Positions 18,271 to 26,846 of a DNA stretch of 64,000 bases are shown one piece after another. Within the stretch, counting starts at the first letter, position 1; each line of letters starts with the position of its first letter. Made by a program: the position numbers and the translations under genes. This stretch comes from Meira nashicola. Taxonomy: Eukaryota; Basidiomycota; Exobasidiomycetes; Exobasidiales; Brachybasidiaceae. A model generated the notes under the pieces. That model had not been told where the DNA came from and ran no database searches. It saw nothing but the letters and a program-made list of their open reading frames with translations. The stretch lies in contig BCJU01000001.1 of NCBI GenBank assembly GCA_001600355.1, positions 5,394,013-5,458,012 on the forward strand. Direction: 5' to 3'.

Positions 18271-20214
18271 GATTGAAATTTTGTTGTAATATTTGTTAGG
18301 TTTGTATAGATGATGATAGCAATGAGAATATCTGTTCTCTTTATACGGATCGCGGTAGAGTATATCCCCGAATTGCATATGTGTATACACAGTTTTGAGG
18401 GGAAAAAGGGCTTTTATTTTAGGCTTTAGAGCAGCACAAAATTACGCGATTCAAAATCGTCTTTCAAATGCGTGCCAAAAATGGAGGTTTAACAGACACT
18501 ACAACTCCCAGAGCCGGGATAAGTAAAAGGCCGAATCGAGCGTAACGGCGCTAATGCTTCAAGCGGTAAGAAATGGGTTTATTTGTCAAGCCTTGTACAG
18601 AAATAAATGTCACGCCTTTTGACCAATCAAAATCCAGCGCATTTCCAAGCAAGGTATCGTAGACTATAGAGCTTGCTTAACTAAGCCAAAGTGGTTCTTT
18701 ACCTGCACATACACAAAAAAGCCGGTCGCGGAGAGGATTTATCCGTTGTGGCTCTTTTCTCAATGTACTCAATTATTGGCACATATTTGTTTGCTGTATT
18801 ATTTGATTGATCTCTTTTCTAGTCTTCAGTAACAAAAAGCAATGAAAATTTTAGAGATTTGTCGACCTTGTAAACGTTTCTGTTGGTCACTTTCATACAC
18901 GTGAGACAAAATGAGAGAGGGTCAGCTTTAGGGACGCATCTTCCCTTTTCAATTCTTTAGATGACAAAACAAATTTTTCTTTAATCCTCGATCTTGTGCG
19001 TTATATGTAATTAGAATAGCAGCGATCATTGACAATTTTCTTTCACGAGAAATAGTTGAAATCGTCATCTTGAATGTATGCCTTGTTCATGCCCAGTGGC
19101 TTCTATTCAAGGGGTGCATCTGACATAAAGTGATCTGCACAAGATGCCTGCCTGTAATGTGTTGTTGTTACAGAACAAATACTCCGACAGATGTGACTGT
19201 TGGACCATATCCGACGCGTTCCTGAGAGCGGCATTGTGTTTGAATGCCCCGCTTTGAAAAGGCTACGCGTAGATGTGGGCGCAGCGCAGCGCGTAGAATA
19301 GCACAAGGTACATAAACCACATTCGCTTGCCATTTTTTTTTCAGAAAGGAAAATTTAATCGGAGTATCGAATTGCATTCCAGATATTGTACGATAAATCA
19401 GATTCGAAATGATTAACCCCTTACGGCGAAGCGCAGCACAAAAAGAAAAGAAGTTCAATTTATGTACGCAAAAGTGTTTGAATACGCTAAACAAAAGCCA
19501 CAAACATGTATGTAAAAGGTTTATTCATTGATTGAAGATAGTAGCATGATAAAAGGGTTTTGTGTCTAGCATTCCAATATTATCTTGGGGAACGAGACAA
19601 GTACTGAATGGGCAAAAGCTGGTTATGCGGCGCTGCACTACATACATAACAATCAAAGGATTAAAACAGATAATGGGCGCAGCACAAAAAACGTAAGACA
19701 TGCTTCCCGCGATAAATTGCTTCTTTCGTTCAAAATGTCAAAAAGACGCGAAAGAAAAAAAGAAGACGTGTGTACAGGCTCTGCGCTAGAAGGCCTTTAT
19801 GCAGGCACAACATCAGACTAGACCCTAAGGCAATCAATTTGGTACATTGACTTTAGACCATGAAGTAAAGTGGGGCAACATCGTGTTCGAATGTATGCAC
19901 ATATGTACACATGGATATATGCACTTTCTCAGTCAAATATCAGATTTTCAGCAAATTGGTTGGCATGAAAAAGGTGAGGGTCGAACCTGCCCATAGAACA
20001 TTCATCTTCTTCTATACAGTGTGCGAATATGAACATGAATGTATGCTGAATGAATGCTCTTTCTCAATCAAGATTGGATCGGGAAAAGGTGAAACAGTTT
20101 GAGTAATTACCATCATCATTAAAGCGAGACATTATTGATTCATACCCCATAATCACTAATCTCGTTGATCATAACATATACTTGATTGTGTGTGATAGAG
20201 GTATATAAATCAAG
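18271..20214. other. Long gene-poor intergenic region
   Basis: Almost 2 kb without a supportable protein gene on either strand. Short open frames here are Cys/His/Arg-rich and look random. The region is rich in recurring motifs: GGGCGCAGCGCAGCGCG (19277-19293), GCGCAGCAC-like copies near 19431 and 19677, CGGCGCTGCAC near 19629, and TATGTACA near 19902. A tRNA T-loop-like string near 19980 lacks a supporting stem. It could hold an untranslated transcript or a long promoter for the Ser/Gly/Asn-rich gene. Confidence 0.5.
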
Positions 20215-22293
20215 ATGGAACATCAAGATTTTTTTCCTACTTCTTTTCAAGATGTTATTGTTATAAAACAAGGAAAAGAACAATCTCGTATGCAAATTAT
20301 CAAGATGGCACCTAAAATTCCAACTTCAACTTCGATACCCACACTTACCAAAAAGGATAACGATAATAATAATTTACAAAAACGTGATCCTTTAGCAGGA
20401 GTTTTTCAAAATGGAGCAAATAAAATCTCAAGTGCTGCAAATGCATGGTATACAACTATAGCGAATATGGGAAACAATAATGGAGGAACTTCTGGCGGAT
20501 CAGGATCTTCAGGAGGATCTTCATCTGATAAGGGCAGCAGCAGTAGTGGTAGTAATTCAGGCAGCAACAATTCTGGAGGATCCTCTGGTGGTTCAAATTC
20601 AGGCGGAAGTAGTTCATCATCTGGTGGCAGTAGTAATAGTGGCAGTAATTCATCAGGTAGTAATAGCGGAAGCAATAATTCTGGATCATCATCACACAAC
20701 TCTGGTAGCAGTGGATCTTCTTCTGGAAATACTTCTTCAGGATCAGGATCAAGCGGAAACAACAACAACAACGATAGTGGTTCTGAAAATAACAACAGCA
20801 ACCAAAGTCATAATTCAGGTAGCAGTAGCAGCAGCAATGACTCATCATCCAATTCAAATCAAAACAGTGGTACTGCAGAAAAGAGTACGTCAAACAATGA
20901 TTCCAACGGTTCAACTCCTGCAACTCCCGTTACATTATCTAATGGAGCTGTTGTTACGCCTATTGCTATTGTTGATCAATCAAGTACAGGTTTAAATGGT
21001 TTAGGTACAAATACTGCTTCTCAAAGTATTCTTGTTGTAATGACAAATTCTCAAGGAGAAAAAGTTACTTCAACATTAGCATATGATTCTTCTATTGCTG
21101 CAATTGCAGCTTCTGCAACCAATTCTCCAACGATTAAAGATCAAACAAATACAGGAACAAACGAAATAAAAAATCTAAACGGAACTACAAAAAGTTCAAG
21201 TACAAATGTTGGAATGATTGCAGGACCAGTGATTGCAGTTCTTATTTGTGCAATTGGTGCTTTAACTTTATTCTTTTGTTTACGCCGTAAACGTAGAGCA
21301 AGGACTTCAATTTCATCTTATGGAAATACAACTCCATCAAGATCACTTAGAAGATTCATTCCTACTTTCCGTTCTCCTCGCTTTGGTGCTATTCGTTTAC
21401 CTTCTTTGCCTTCATTCAACTTACACAACACTAGCCCAACATCACCGGAAATGGTTCAACCATTTAATACGGTCATTTCACGTCCATCATCCGGTCTTGT
21501 TTCACCGATGGACTACGTCGGAAGAAAGAGAGTTAGTCCTAATGATATTCAAGAAGCAAATAGAATGAGTTCAAACGGTTTACAAATCACAGGAATCAAT
21601 AATAGTCCAAGAAACTCAGATCGTTCAATATCCGTTCCTGAATCAGTTTATTTTTCACCTTCTCAAACTCATCATCCTCGATTAAATTCAATTAATGATG
21701 CAATCAATTCGGGCGAATTAACTTATGATGACGATGCAAGTAGTATTGGTCATGAAAGTCAAGGAGTTGGATATGCAGGAAGTGAATCAGCAGAAAGAAG
21801 AAGTTATGCTTCTACAATGTTATTCTCACGTGCAATCGGTCATTCAGAAAGTCATAAAGCATTATCTTCAATGGTAAATTTAGATGAAGGTCAAGATCCA
21901 TTTTCATCACCAATACAAGATAATAGAAAAAGTTTCGAAATCATTCAATCTGAAAATTCACCAAAATCATTTCAAAGTAGCTTTCAAGCAAATGAATCAG
22001 TTATGAGCCGTGATACGTTTGGTATTCCATCTTCACCTATGTCGGAAAGATCAGATTCAAATTACGGTTTTGCAAATCCAGGTATTCCTTCAACTTTATC
22101 CGCTCAAATTGGTAACAAAGCTTTATTATCGCCTTTTAGAAATTTACTTGGTAGATCAGACGTTCAAACTTTTTCTTCCTTTACATCAATCGTAGAGGAA
22201 GAAAATGATTCACAAAAAGGCATTCCTGATCAAATCAAGAACGATTTAGAACGTAAACGTCAACTATCCATCTTTAGACGCGGAGATCAATAA
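20215..22293 (+). CDS. Ser/Gly/Asn-rich single-pass membrane protein, sensor-like
   Basis: A 692-residue intronless protein. Residues about 85-225 are almost entirely Ser, Gly and Asn. A membrane helix at about 332-354 (NVGMIAGPVIAVLICAIGAL, then TLFFCL) is followed by RRKRRAR and a ~330-residue Ser-rich cytosolic tail with many SP/TP-like sites. This layout (Ser-rich outer domain, one helix, basic stop-transfer, long tail) is that of fungal Mid2/Wsc/Axl2-type surface sensors, but no cysteine-rich WSC domain is present. No classical signal peptide is visible at MEHQDFFPTS; KR at 56-57 could be a protease site, or the true N-terminus may differ. A TATA-like GTATATAAA lies 15 bp upstream of the ATG, unusually close. 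Function unassigned; sensor role is inference. Confidence 0.7.
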   Translation: MEHQDFFPTSFQDVIVIKQGKEQSRMQIIKMAPKIPTSTSIPTLTKKDNDNNNLQKRDPLAGVFQNGANKISSAANAWYTTIANMGNNNGGTSGGSGSSGGSSSDKGSSSSGSNSGSNNSGGSSGGSNSGGSSSSSGGSSNSGSNSSGSNSGSNNSGSSSHNSGSSGSSSGNTSSGSGSSGNNNNNDSGSENNNSNQSHNSGSSSSSNDSSSNSNQNSGTAEKSTSNNDSNGSTPATPVTLSNGAVVTPIAIVDQSSTGLNGLGTNTASQSILVVMTNSQGEKVTSTLAYDSSIAAIAASATNSPTIKDQTNTGTNEIKNLNGTTKSSSTNVGMIAGPVIAVLICAIGALTLFFCLRRKRRARTSISSYGNTTPSRSLRRFIPTFRSPRFGAIRLPSLPSFNLHNTSPTSPEMVQPFNTVISRPSSGLVSPMDYVGRKRVSPNDIQEANRMSSNGLQITGINNSPRNSDRSISVPESVYFSPSQTHHPRLNSINDAINSGELTYDDDASSIGHESQGVGYAGSESAERRSYASTMLFSRAIGHSESHKALSSMVNLDEGQDPFSSPIQDNRKSFEIIQSENSPKSFQSSFQANESVMSRDTFGIPSSPMSERSDSNYGFANPGIPSTLSAQIGNKALLSPFRNLLGRSDVQTFSSFTSIVEEENDSQKGIPDQIKNDLERKRQLSIFRRGDQ
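20470..20890 (+). repeat. Low-complexity Ser/Gly/Asn-coding tract
   Basis: About 140 codons made of AGT/AGC/TCA, GGA/GGT and AAT/AAC in irregular short units such as GSNSG and SSGGS. The bias also opens long antisense frames, which are artefacts. Likely expands and contracts by slippage. Confidence 0.85.
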
Positions 22294-22366
22294 TTATTCA
22301 TAAGGTATCATCATGTAAAGTTTTTTTTTAATGCTGTATTGATTACACATGATGCTTTATAGTGCA

Positions 22367-24523
22367 TTAAGATGAAGTACTTAGAGACATAAAATGACCC
22401 CAACTTTTCCACATTCGATCTACTGCTGCCCTTCTAGCATGCCATCCTAAACCTGGCATGACACTAGCCTCAACAGTAGAAGATTGTCTTTGTCGAGAAG
22501 TAGATTTATCATTCGAACTTTCAAGATCACGAATATCACTTAAGAATTCAGCACGTAAACGCTTTGAACGAGTTCCACGATTACCCGATCCTGCACCTGC
22601 TGCTTGTGCAACTAATTCAGGTGCAAGTCTACGTAATAATGCCAAATCTAACAATAATAATCCTTGTGTGAGCGGTGGTAATGGGCCTGATGCTAAATCT
22701 GTATCGGCTAACAAACGATCTATTCTACGCATTGCTTCCCAAGCACGATAACGAACACTTTGTCCAACACGTTTACCTTGACCGCCCAAAGCAATGGATA
22801 ATTTCGTCTTAAAGAAACCTCCAACGATATACAAAATTCCCATAGCAGGTGCAATTCCAATCGCTCCAAATAATAATTGTTGCGATTTCAATAATTGATC
22901 AACACCACGCATAGCCACTGCAATATCTACCTTAACCTTTTGAATTTGAATGAGAAGTGATCTGATCAATGATCCACTAATTGCTGACTTTAAAGGTGAC
23001 TTTAATTCAGCTTCATAAATCCGCAAAACTGTCGTTAAATCTCCTTCTCGTACCCTTGCCGCAACTTCATCCAATTCTGGTCCAGAGATACCATATTTCT
23101 CTGCACTAAAGTCAGAAACCATTCTCTCTAAACTTTTCAAATCCGAATTCAAGCTTTCTGGTGAAATAATCATTCCACCTTCATCTCCCGTTCTGATTGT
23201 GTCTAAAAGTTTGATGCAAGGATCATATACCCAATTCACAATAAATCCTCTTATAGTCTCTTTTGCATCTTGTGCTTTTGCTACGATTGTATCCCAACTT
23301 CGAGTGACTATGCGAATTGTAATGATTGAAACAACTGGTCCTAAAACAAGCGCTGGCCATAAACGTGCTAATCGGTTGGGTAGTCCAAGTCCAACAGGAG
23401 CGCTTGACAAGAGAGTATCAACATCTTTTCTCTGTTGAGATATTTGAATGTTCACAAGCTCATAAAGCGAGCTACTCAGATCCTTACTAGAAGCTGTACT
23501 GTTGGAAACCTCTGTTGAATTATTCACTTGTAGTGCATTTTGCATTTCCTTCACTCTTTCCCACAATTCGTTTTGCAAATCTTCTGCGCTGATACTCTTT
23601 GCGTCCCGAGCATCAACTTCGGACAATGCTTGCGATAAAGTTCCTACTTTGATAGCCATCTCATCTCTTTGCTTGATCAGCTTACCTCTCTTGCTCCTAG
23701 CTTCATGACGTGTTAAGCCTAAAGGGGTTAAAATACGAGCAGCAGAAACGAGTTGCGGCTTTTTGTTCTTCTTTTTCTGATTGAATGTTTCAATGTTGTC
23801 ACTTTTGTTGCTCCTGTCTTCATTCACCGAAAGTGGGAATAATGCTCCGATTGCGAGAACCGGAGATTCACGAATAAGTCTCCAAGATCGACGTAATGTT
23901 TCGGTGTTGAATGATAGCTCTGCTCGTCTGTGACGCTCTTCACGAGAAAGAGAATTATCTTGAGTTGCCGAAGCAAGTGGTGCAAGTGTTGTATCGCCAA
24001 GCTTCTTTCCGATAACGACGGCCAAATTGATTATTCTTTCTGGAAGTGTTTGAACGAGATAAGTAATTGTTTGTATAGGATCTTCTTCAACTTCTGTCCA
24101 GTACCAAGCTTGATCATTTACTGTTTCAGCTTGATTTAGCAGATCATTCAAAACCAATCCATAAACCGAATAAGTAAGCCTTGCAGCAGAGATCAATTCG
24201 AATAAAGCAACTTGATCAGAAGCAACGTCTACTTGTCCACTACTTTGTGGTAGCAAAAGTATACTTGATTCACTTGAAAGTCGTGCAGAATTGAGCGTGT
24301 TCAAAGCATCATTCAGCTGTTTTTGATCTAACAAACTCTTAGATTGTGTAATTTGAGAATTAAAATTTGATTCAACACGAACGATCTCTTGTGTTTTGGC
24401 ATCATCTTCTCCTTCTGATGCTGGCGTTCTTAATGAACCTGATAAGTGATCTTGAATTGAATCTAACCTAGAAGATTGTTTATGAACGGCATCCAAAGCG
24501 AACGAAGCTGATTCATTAGGCAT
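22367..24523 (-). CDS. NCA2: Nuclear control of ATPase protein 2 (NCA2 family)
   Basis: A 718-residue intronless protein from ATG 24523; the open frame continues a little upstream but only with a non-ATG codon. The NCA2 domain is recognised in the C-terminal half: ISPESLNSDLKSLERMVSDF, YEAELKSPLKSAISGSLIRS, then LLIQIQKVKVDIAVAMRGVD and QLLFGAIGIAPAMGILYIVG. Hydrophobic segments occur at about residues 385-405 (LWPALVLGPVVSIITIRIV) and 548-572. Yeast Nca2 is a mitochondrial outer-membrane protein that affects expression of mitochondrially encoded ATP synthase subunits 6 and 8. The N-terminal half is poorly conserved and helical. It lies in tandem with the next gene upstream, 254 bp away. Confidence 0.85.
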   Translation of the reverse strand: MPNESASFALDAVHKQSSRLDSIQDHLSGSLRTPASEGEDDAKTQEIVRVESNFNSQITQSKSLLDQKQLNDALNTLNSARLSSESSILLLPQSSGQVDVASDQVALFELISAARLTYSVYGLVLNDLLNQAETVNDQAWYWTEVEEDPIQTITYLVQTLPERIINLAVVIGKKLGDTTLAPLASATQDNSLSREERHRRAELSFNTETLRRSWRLIRESPVLAIGALFPLSVNEDRSNKSDNIETFNQKKKNKKPQLVSAARILTPLGLTRHEARSKRGKLIKQRDEMAIKVGTLSQALSEVDARDAKSISAEDLQNELWERVKEMQNALQVNNSTEVSNSTASSKDLSSSLYELVNIQISQQRKDVDTLLSSAPVGLGLPNRLARLWPALVLGPVVSIITIRIVTRSWDTIVAKAQDAKETIRGFIVNWVYDPCIKLLDTIRTGDEGGMIISPESLNSDLKSLERMVSDFSAEKYGISGPELDEVAARVREGDLTTVLRIYEAELKSPLKSAISGSLIRSLLIQIQKVKVDIAVAMRGVDQLLKSQQLLFGAIGIAPAMGILYIVGGFFKTKLSIALGGQGKRVGQSVRYRAWEAMRRIDRLLADTDLASGPLPPLTQGLLLLDLALLRRLAPELVAQAAGAGSGNRGTRSKRLRAEFLSDIRDLESSNDKSTSRQRQSSTVEASVMPGLGWHARRAAVDRMWKSWGHFMSLSTSS

Positions 24524-24777
24524 CTTTGCAAAATTGTCAATGTACAAGGTAAGATGGATGTCGGGAACGTGGGAAGACTGTGTTGGGGTGGAGGCTTGCA
24601 ATAGAAATTTAGCGTAGCATTAAAGTCGTGTCGATCTTCACTGCACTGCACAAAAACTAGGGTCTTATACCTGAAGCAGATTCTACACACTCAGAAAAAA
24701 ACATCCAGACTAAATGCTATCTATTGAATGGGTATATATGGTAAAGAGCATGCTTATGATACATTATTAATATACAA

Positions 24778-25887
24778 TCAGCGTTCCTCCCATCTTCCTA
24801 CTTCTGCCGAACATACATCTTCGAACCACATTGGGTCTGGATTTTGTTCGTCACGTAAATGTGGCAAGGCTTGCCATTCTTCCATAACACGTTGTCGTAT
24901 TAATGCTCTCAACTTTCTAGCTTTCTTGGAAGCAGGCGATTCTTGATTAGATGCACTCTCCTCATCCTCCTCTTCTTCTTCTTCGTCTTCCTCATTTTCT
25001 TCACCACGAACGCCTTCCTTTTTATCTTTTTGTTGCACATCATCTCGAACACCCGCTGATTGCCCGGTAATACATCCTTGATCGAACAAAATTGTGATAA
25101 TCGTATTAAGGTGATCTGTTTGGATGGAATGTCTGGAAGTTAATCCTTGAATGACACTGACAAATCGTGCTATTGGCCATGTTAGCCATGCTTCTTGTTC
25201 GAATGCAAACATATCACCTTTGGTACGTGTAGCTTCAATCAATAATGTTTCGGCTGCTTCACTTAAGGTTTGCAGTTTCGTTAGAGCTTTACTGATTTTG
25301 GGCAGAGTTGCTTCCATAGTACTTTGCTCTTCTTTCAAGCTTTTCATTATCTTTGCCAGCTCATCCGCCCTTCTAGCTTGCAATTCTGCTTTTGTGATTC
25401 GAAGAGGCTCAGGCAGTGATTCATATCCTTCTGGCAATTCCTTCTGACCGCCATCTGATTTGACTAATTCATCCAAACGTTGTGCAAGTCTAGCAATAGA
25501 TGCTACACTTTTTGCACCTTGTATGCTCACAATATCATCCCAATTATCTCGTGCTGCTCTATGATCCCAAAGTAAATTTCGTAATCTTCGATGAAAAGTT
25601 GTTTCTTCTTCTCGTGCCAATTGTCCAGATGATGTAGTAATGGATGAAGTTGAAGAAATAGAAAGATCTGCACCAGCAGTTGCTCCTAACGAAGAATGAA
25701 CGTATGGCGAAGATGATGGACCTCCTTCATTTCCACGTATTTTAGATGGCGATGGTGTTGAAGGTGATCCAATTCCAGCAATCTTTCTTGGAGGAGTTGA
25801 AGTTGTATTCTTGTTATTGTTGCTTTTGTTTGAAATTGGCTTACCCGGCGGAGATAATGGTAAATTACGAGGCGGTAAGATCGGCAT
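24778..25887 (-). CDS. Hypothetical protein with coiled coil and acidic stretch
   Basis: A 369-residue intronless frame. The first ~95 residues are Pro/Ser/Asn-rich and probably disordered. From REEETTFHRRLRNLLWDHRA a helical region begins and runs to about residue 260, with coiled-coil-like stretches (AKIMKSLKEEQSTMEATLPK) and a notable WLTWPIARFVSVIQGL segment. A run of about 20 Glu/Asp residues follows, then a basic SPASKKARKLRALIRQR that could be a nuclear signal. The C-terminus is Trp-containing (MWFEDVCSAEVGRWEER). No known family was recognised. Composition and codon use are those of a real gene. The acidic/basic tail suggests a nuclear or chromatin-associated protein, which is only inference. 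Confidence 0.7.
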   Translation of the reverse strand: MPILPPRNLPLSPPGKPISNKSNNNKNTTSTPPRKIAGIGSPSTPSPSKIRGNEGGPSSSPYVHSSLGATAGADLSISSTSSITTSSGQLAREEETTFHRRLRNLLWDHRAARDNWDDIVSIQGAKSVASIARLAQRLDELVKSDGGQKELPEGYESLPEPLRITKAELQARRADELAKIMKSLKEEQSTMEATLPKISKALTKLQTLSEAAETLLIEATRTKGDMFAFEQEAWLTWPIARFVSVIQGLTSRHSIQTDHLNTIITILFDQGCITGQSAGVRDDVQQKDKKEGVRGEENEEDEEEEEEDEESASNQESPASKKARKLRALIRQRVMEEWQALPHLRDEQNPDPMWFEDVCSAEVGRWEER

Positions 25888-26519
25888 GATATATGATGAT
25901 CATTTCCCGGCGATCCTTCTTTATGGATCGGCCGAGATAAGTGATGGGTGTAGATAAGATTGAAAAACTTCTACTAATCTCTAAGCGGCTATACAGATTG
26001 ACGGATAAGAATATCTCACTTTGGCGATTCGCGTATGTAAATCGTATCGGTAAGCAATGATGAGAGAAGTCAAACACGTTCCCAAAGTCATATCGCATGC
26101 ATTTTAGAGAGAATAAAGCCACGGCTCTTTTTTTCTTGCTCGTCTGAGCCTGTTCATCTGTCAAAGTTTGCCGCGGATATACTCTAAATTGCGTCTTATA
26201 TCGTAATTCGACTACTTTTGGCGCGCTAAGGCGTTCTATTGAGCGGTAGACCGTACGGTATGACGCGTGCTTACGCCTTTTTGCTAATGAGCGTGAGATC
26301 GAACAGATAAAGTCCCTGCAGGCTGGAACAATAAGAATTCATTCTCGTCATCTATTATTCATCCTCCTCCTCCTCCCGATTCTATTCATTTTTATTTTAT
26401 TATTTCCTGGGCGTAACGCGCAGAGCTGCAGATTTTTGATATTTTTTTTTCGGTACCAAACAAAATAATGATATGTTTAAAAGACCGGCTAAGTGCCTAA
26501 AAATAAACTTCTAACCGTC

Positions 26520-26531
26520 TCCGTGCACGGA
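26520..26531. promoter_or_regulatory. Perfect palindrome TCCGTGCACGGA
   Basis: A 12-bp perfect palindrome with CCG/CGG half-sites about 315 bp upstream of the GMC oxidoreductase start. It could bind a Zn2Cys6 factor; this is inference. Confidence 0.3.
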
Positions 26532-26772
26532 CTTGAAACCAAGTTCATTTTACGATCAGTAAAGGAAGCGGAACAGAAGGAAAAAAATAAAAAGACCGAA
26601 ATGAAAAATTAGTGAATAATAGACTGTCAGATCGCCAAGCAAAATGATGTTGAGTACCATTTTCCGTTTTCAGAAGCCACGGCTGAATTGTTGTTGTCTT
26701 TGTAACTTACTTCAATGATCTTTGAATGTATGCACTTTGAATGTATGCATGTTGTATAAGGTTGATATATAA

Positions 26773-26826
26773 ATGATGAGTCGGCTTTGTTTCCTTCTTC
26801 CATCATCGCCTACCACCGCCCCATAA
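26773..26826 (+). promoter_or_regulatory. Upstream ORF in the leader of the GMC oxidoreductase
   Basis: ATG ATG at 26773 opens a 17-codon frame (MMSRLCFLLPSSPTTAP) that stops at 26826, 20 bp before the main ATG, in a different frame. It acts as a uORF only if transcription starts upstream of 26773; a TATA-like GATATATAAATG overlaps it, so the true start site may lie downstream. Confidence 0.35.
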
Positions 26827-26846
26827 AAAGAAAACCTCTTCTCAAC

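Larger units (their letters stand above)
25888..26846. other. Intergenic region, divergent promoter of the hypothetical protein and the GMC oxidoreductase
   Basis: No protein gene is supported. It contains a 12-bp palindrome at 26520-26531 and a 17-codon upstream ORF at 26773-26826. Two copies of TGAATGTATGCA-like sequence sit at about 26724-26750. Confidence 0.55.

Noticed and set aside
19585..19821. Plus-strand frame near 19.6-19.8 kb
   Set aside because: It opens with a non-ATG codon, contains the recurring GCGCAGCAC word and has no protein-like pattern.
19970..20000. tRNA T-loop-like string (GGTTCGACC on the minus strand)
   Set aside because: The flanking bases do not pair into a T stem, and no A box, anticodon arm or acceptor stem could be built around it.
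20406..20923. Long minus-strand frames rich in Leu, Pro, Glu, Asp, or Tyr and Cys
   Set aside because: They are antisense shadows of the Ser/Gly/Asn codon tract, whose AGT/GGA/AAT bias removes stop codons from other frames.
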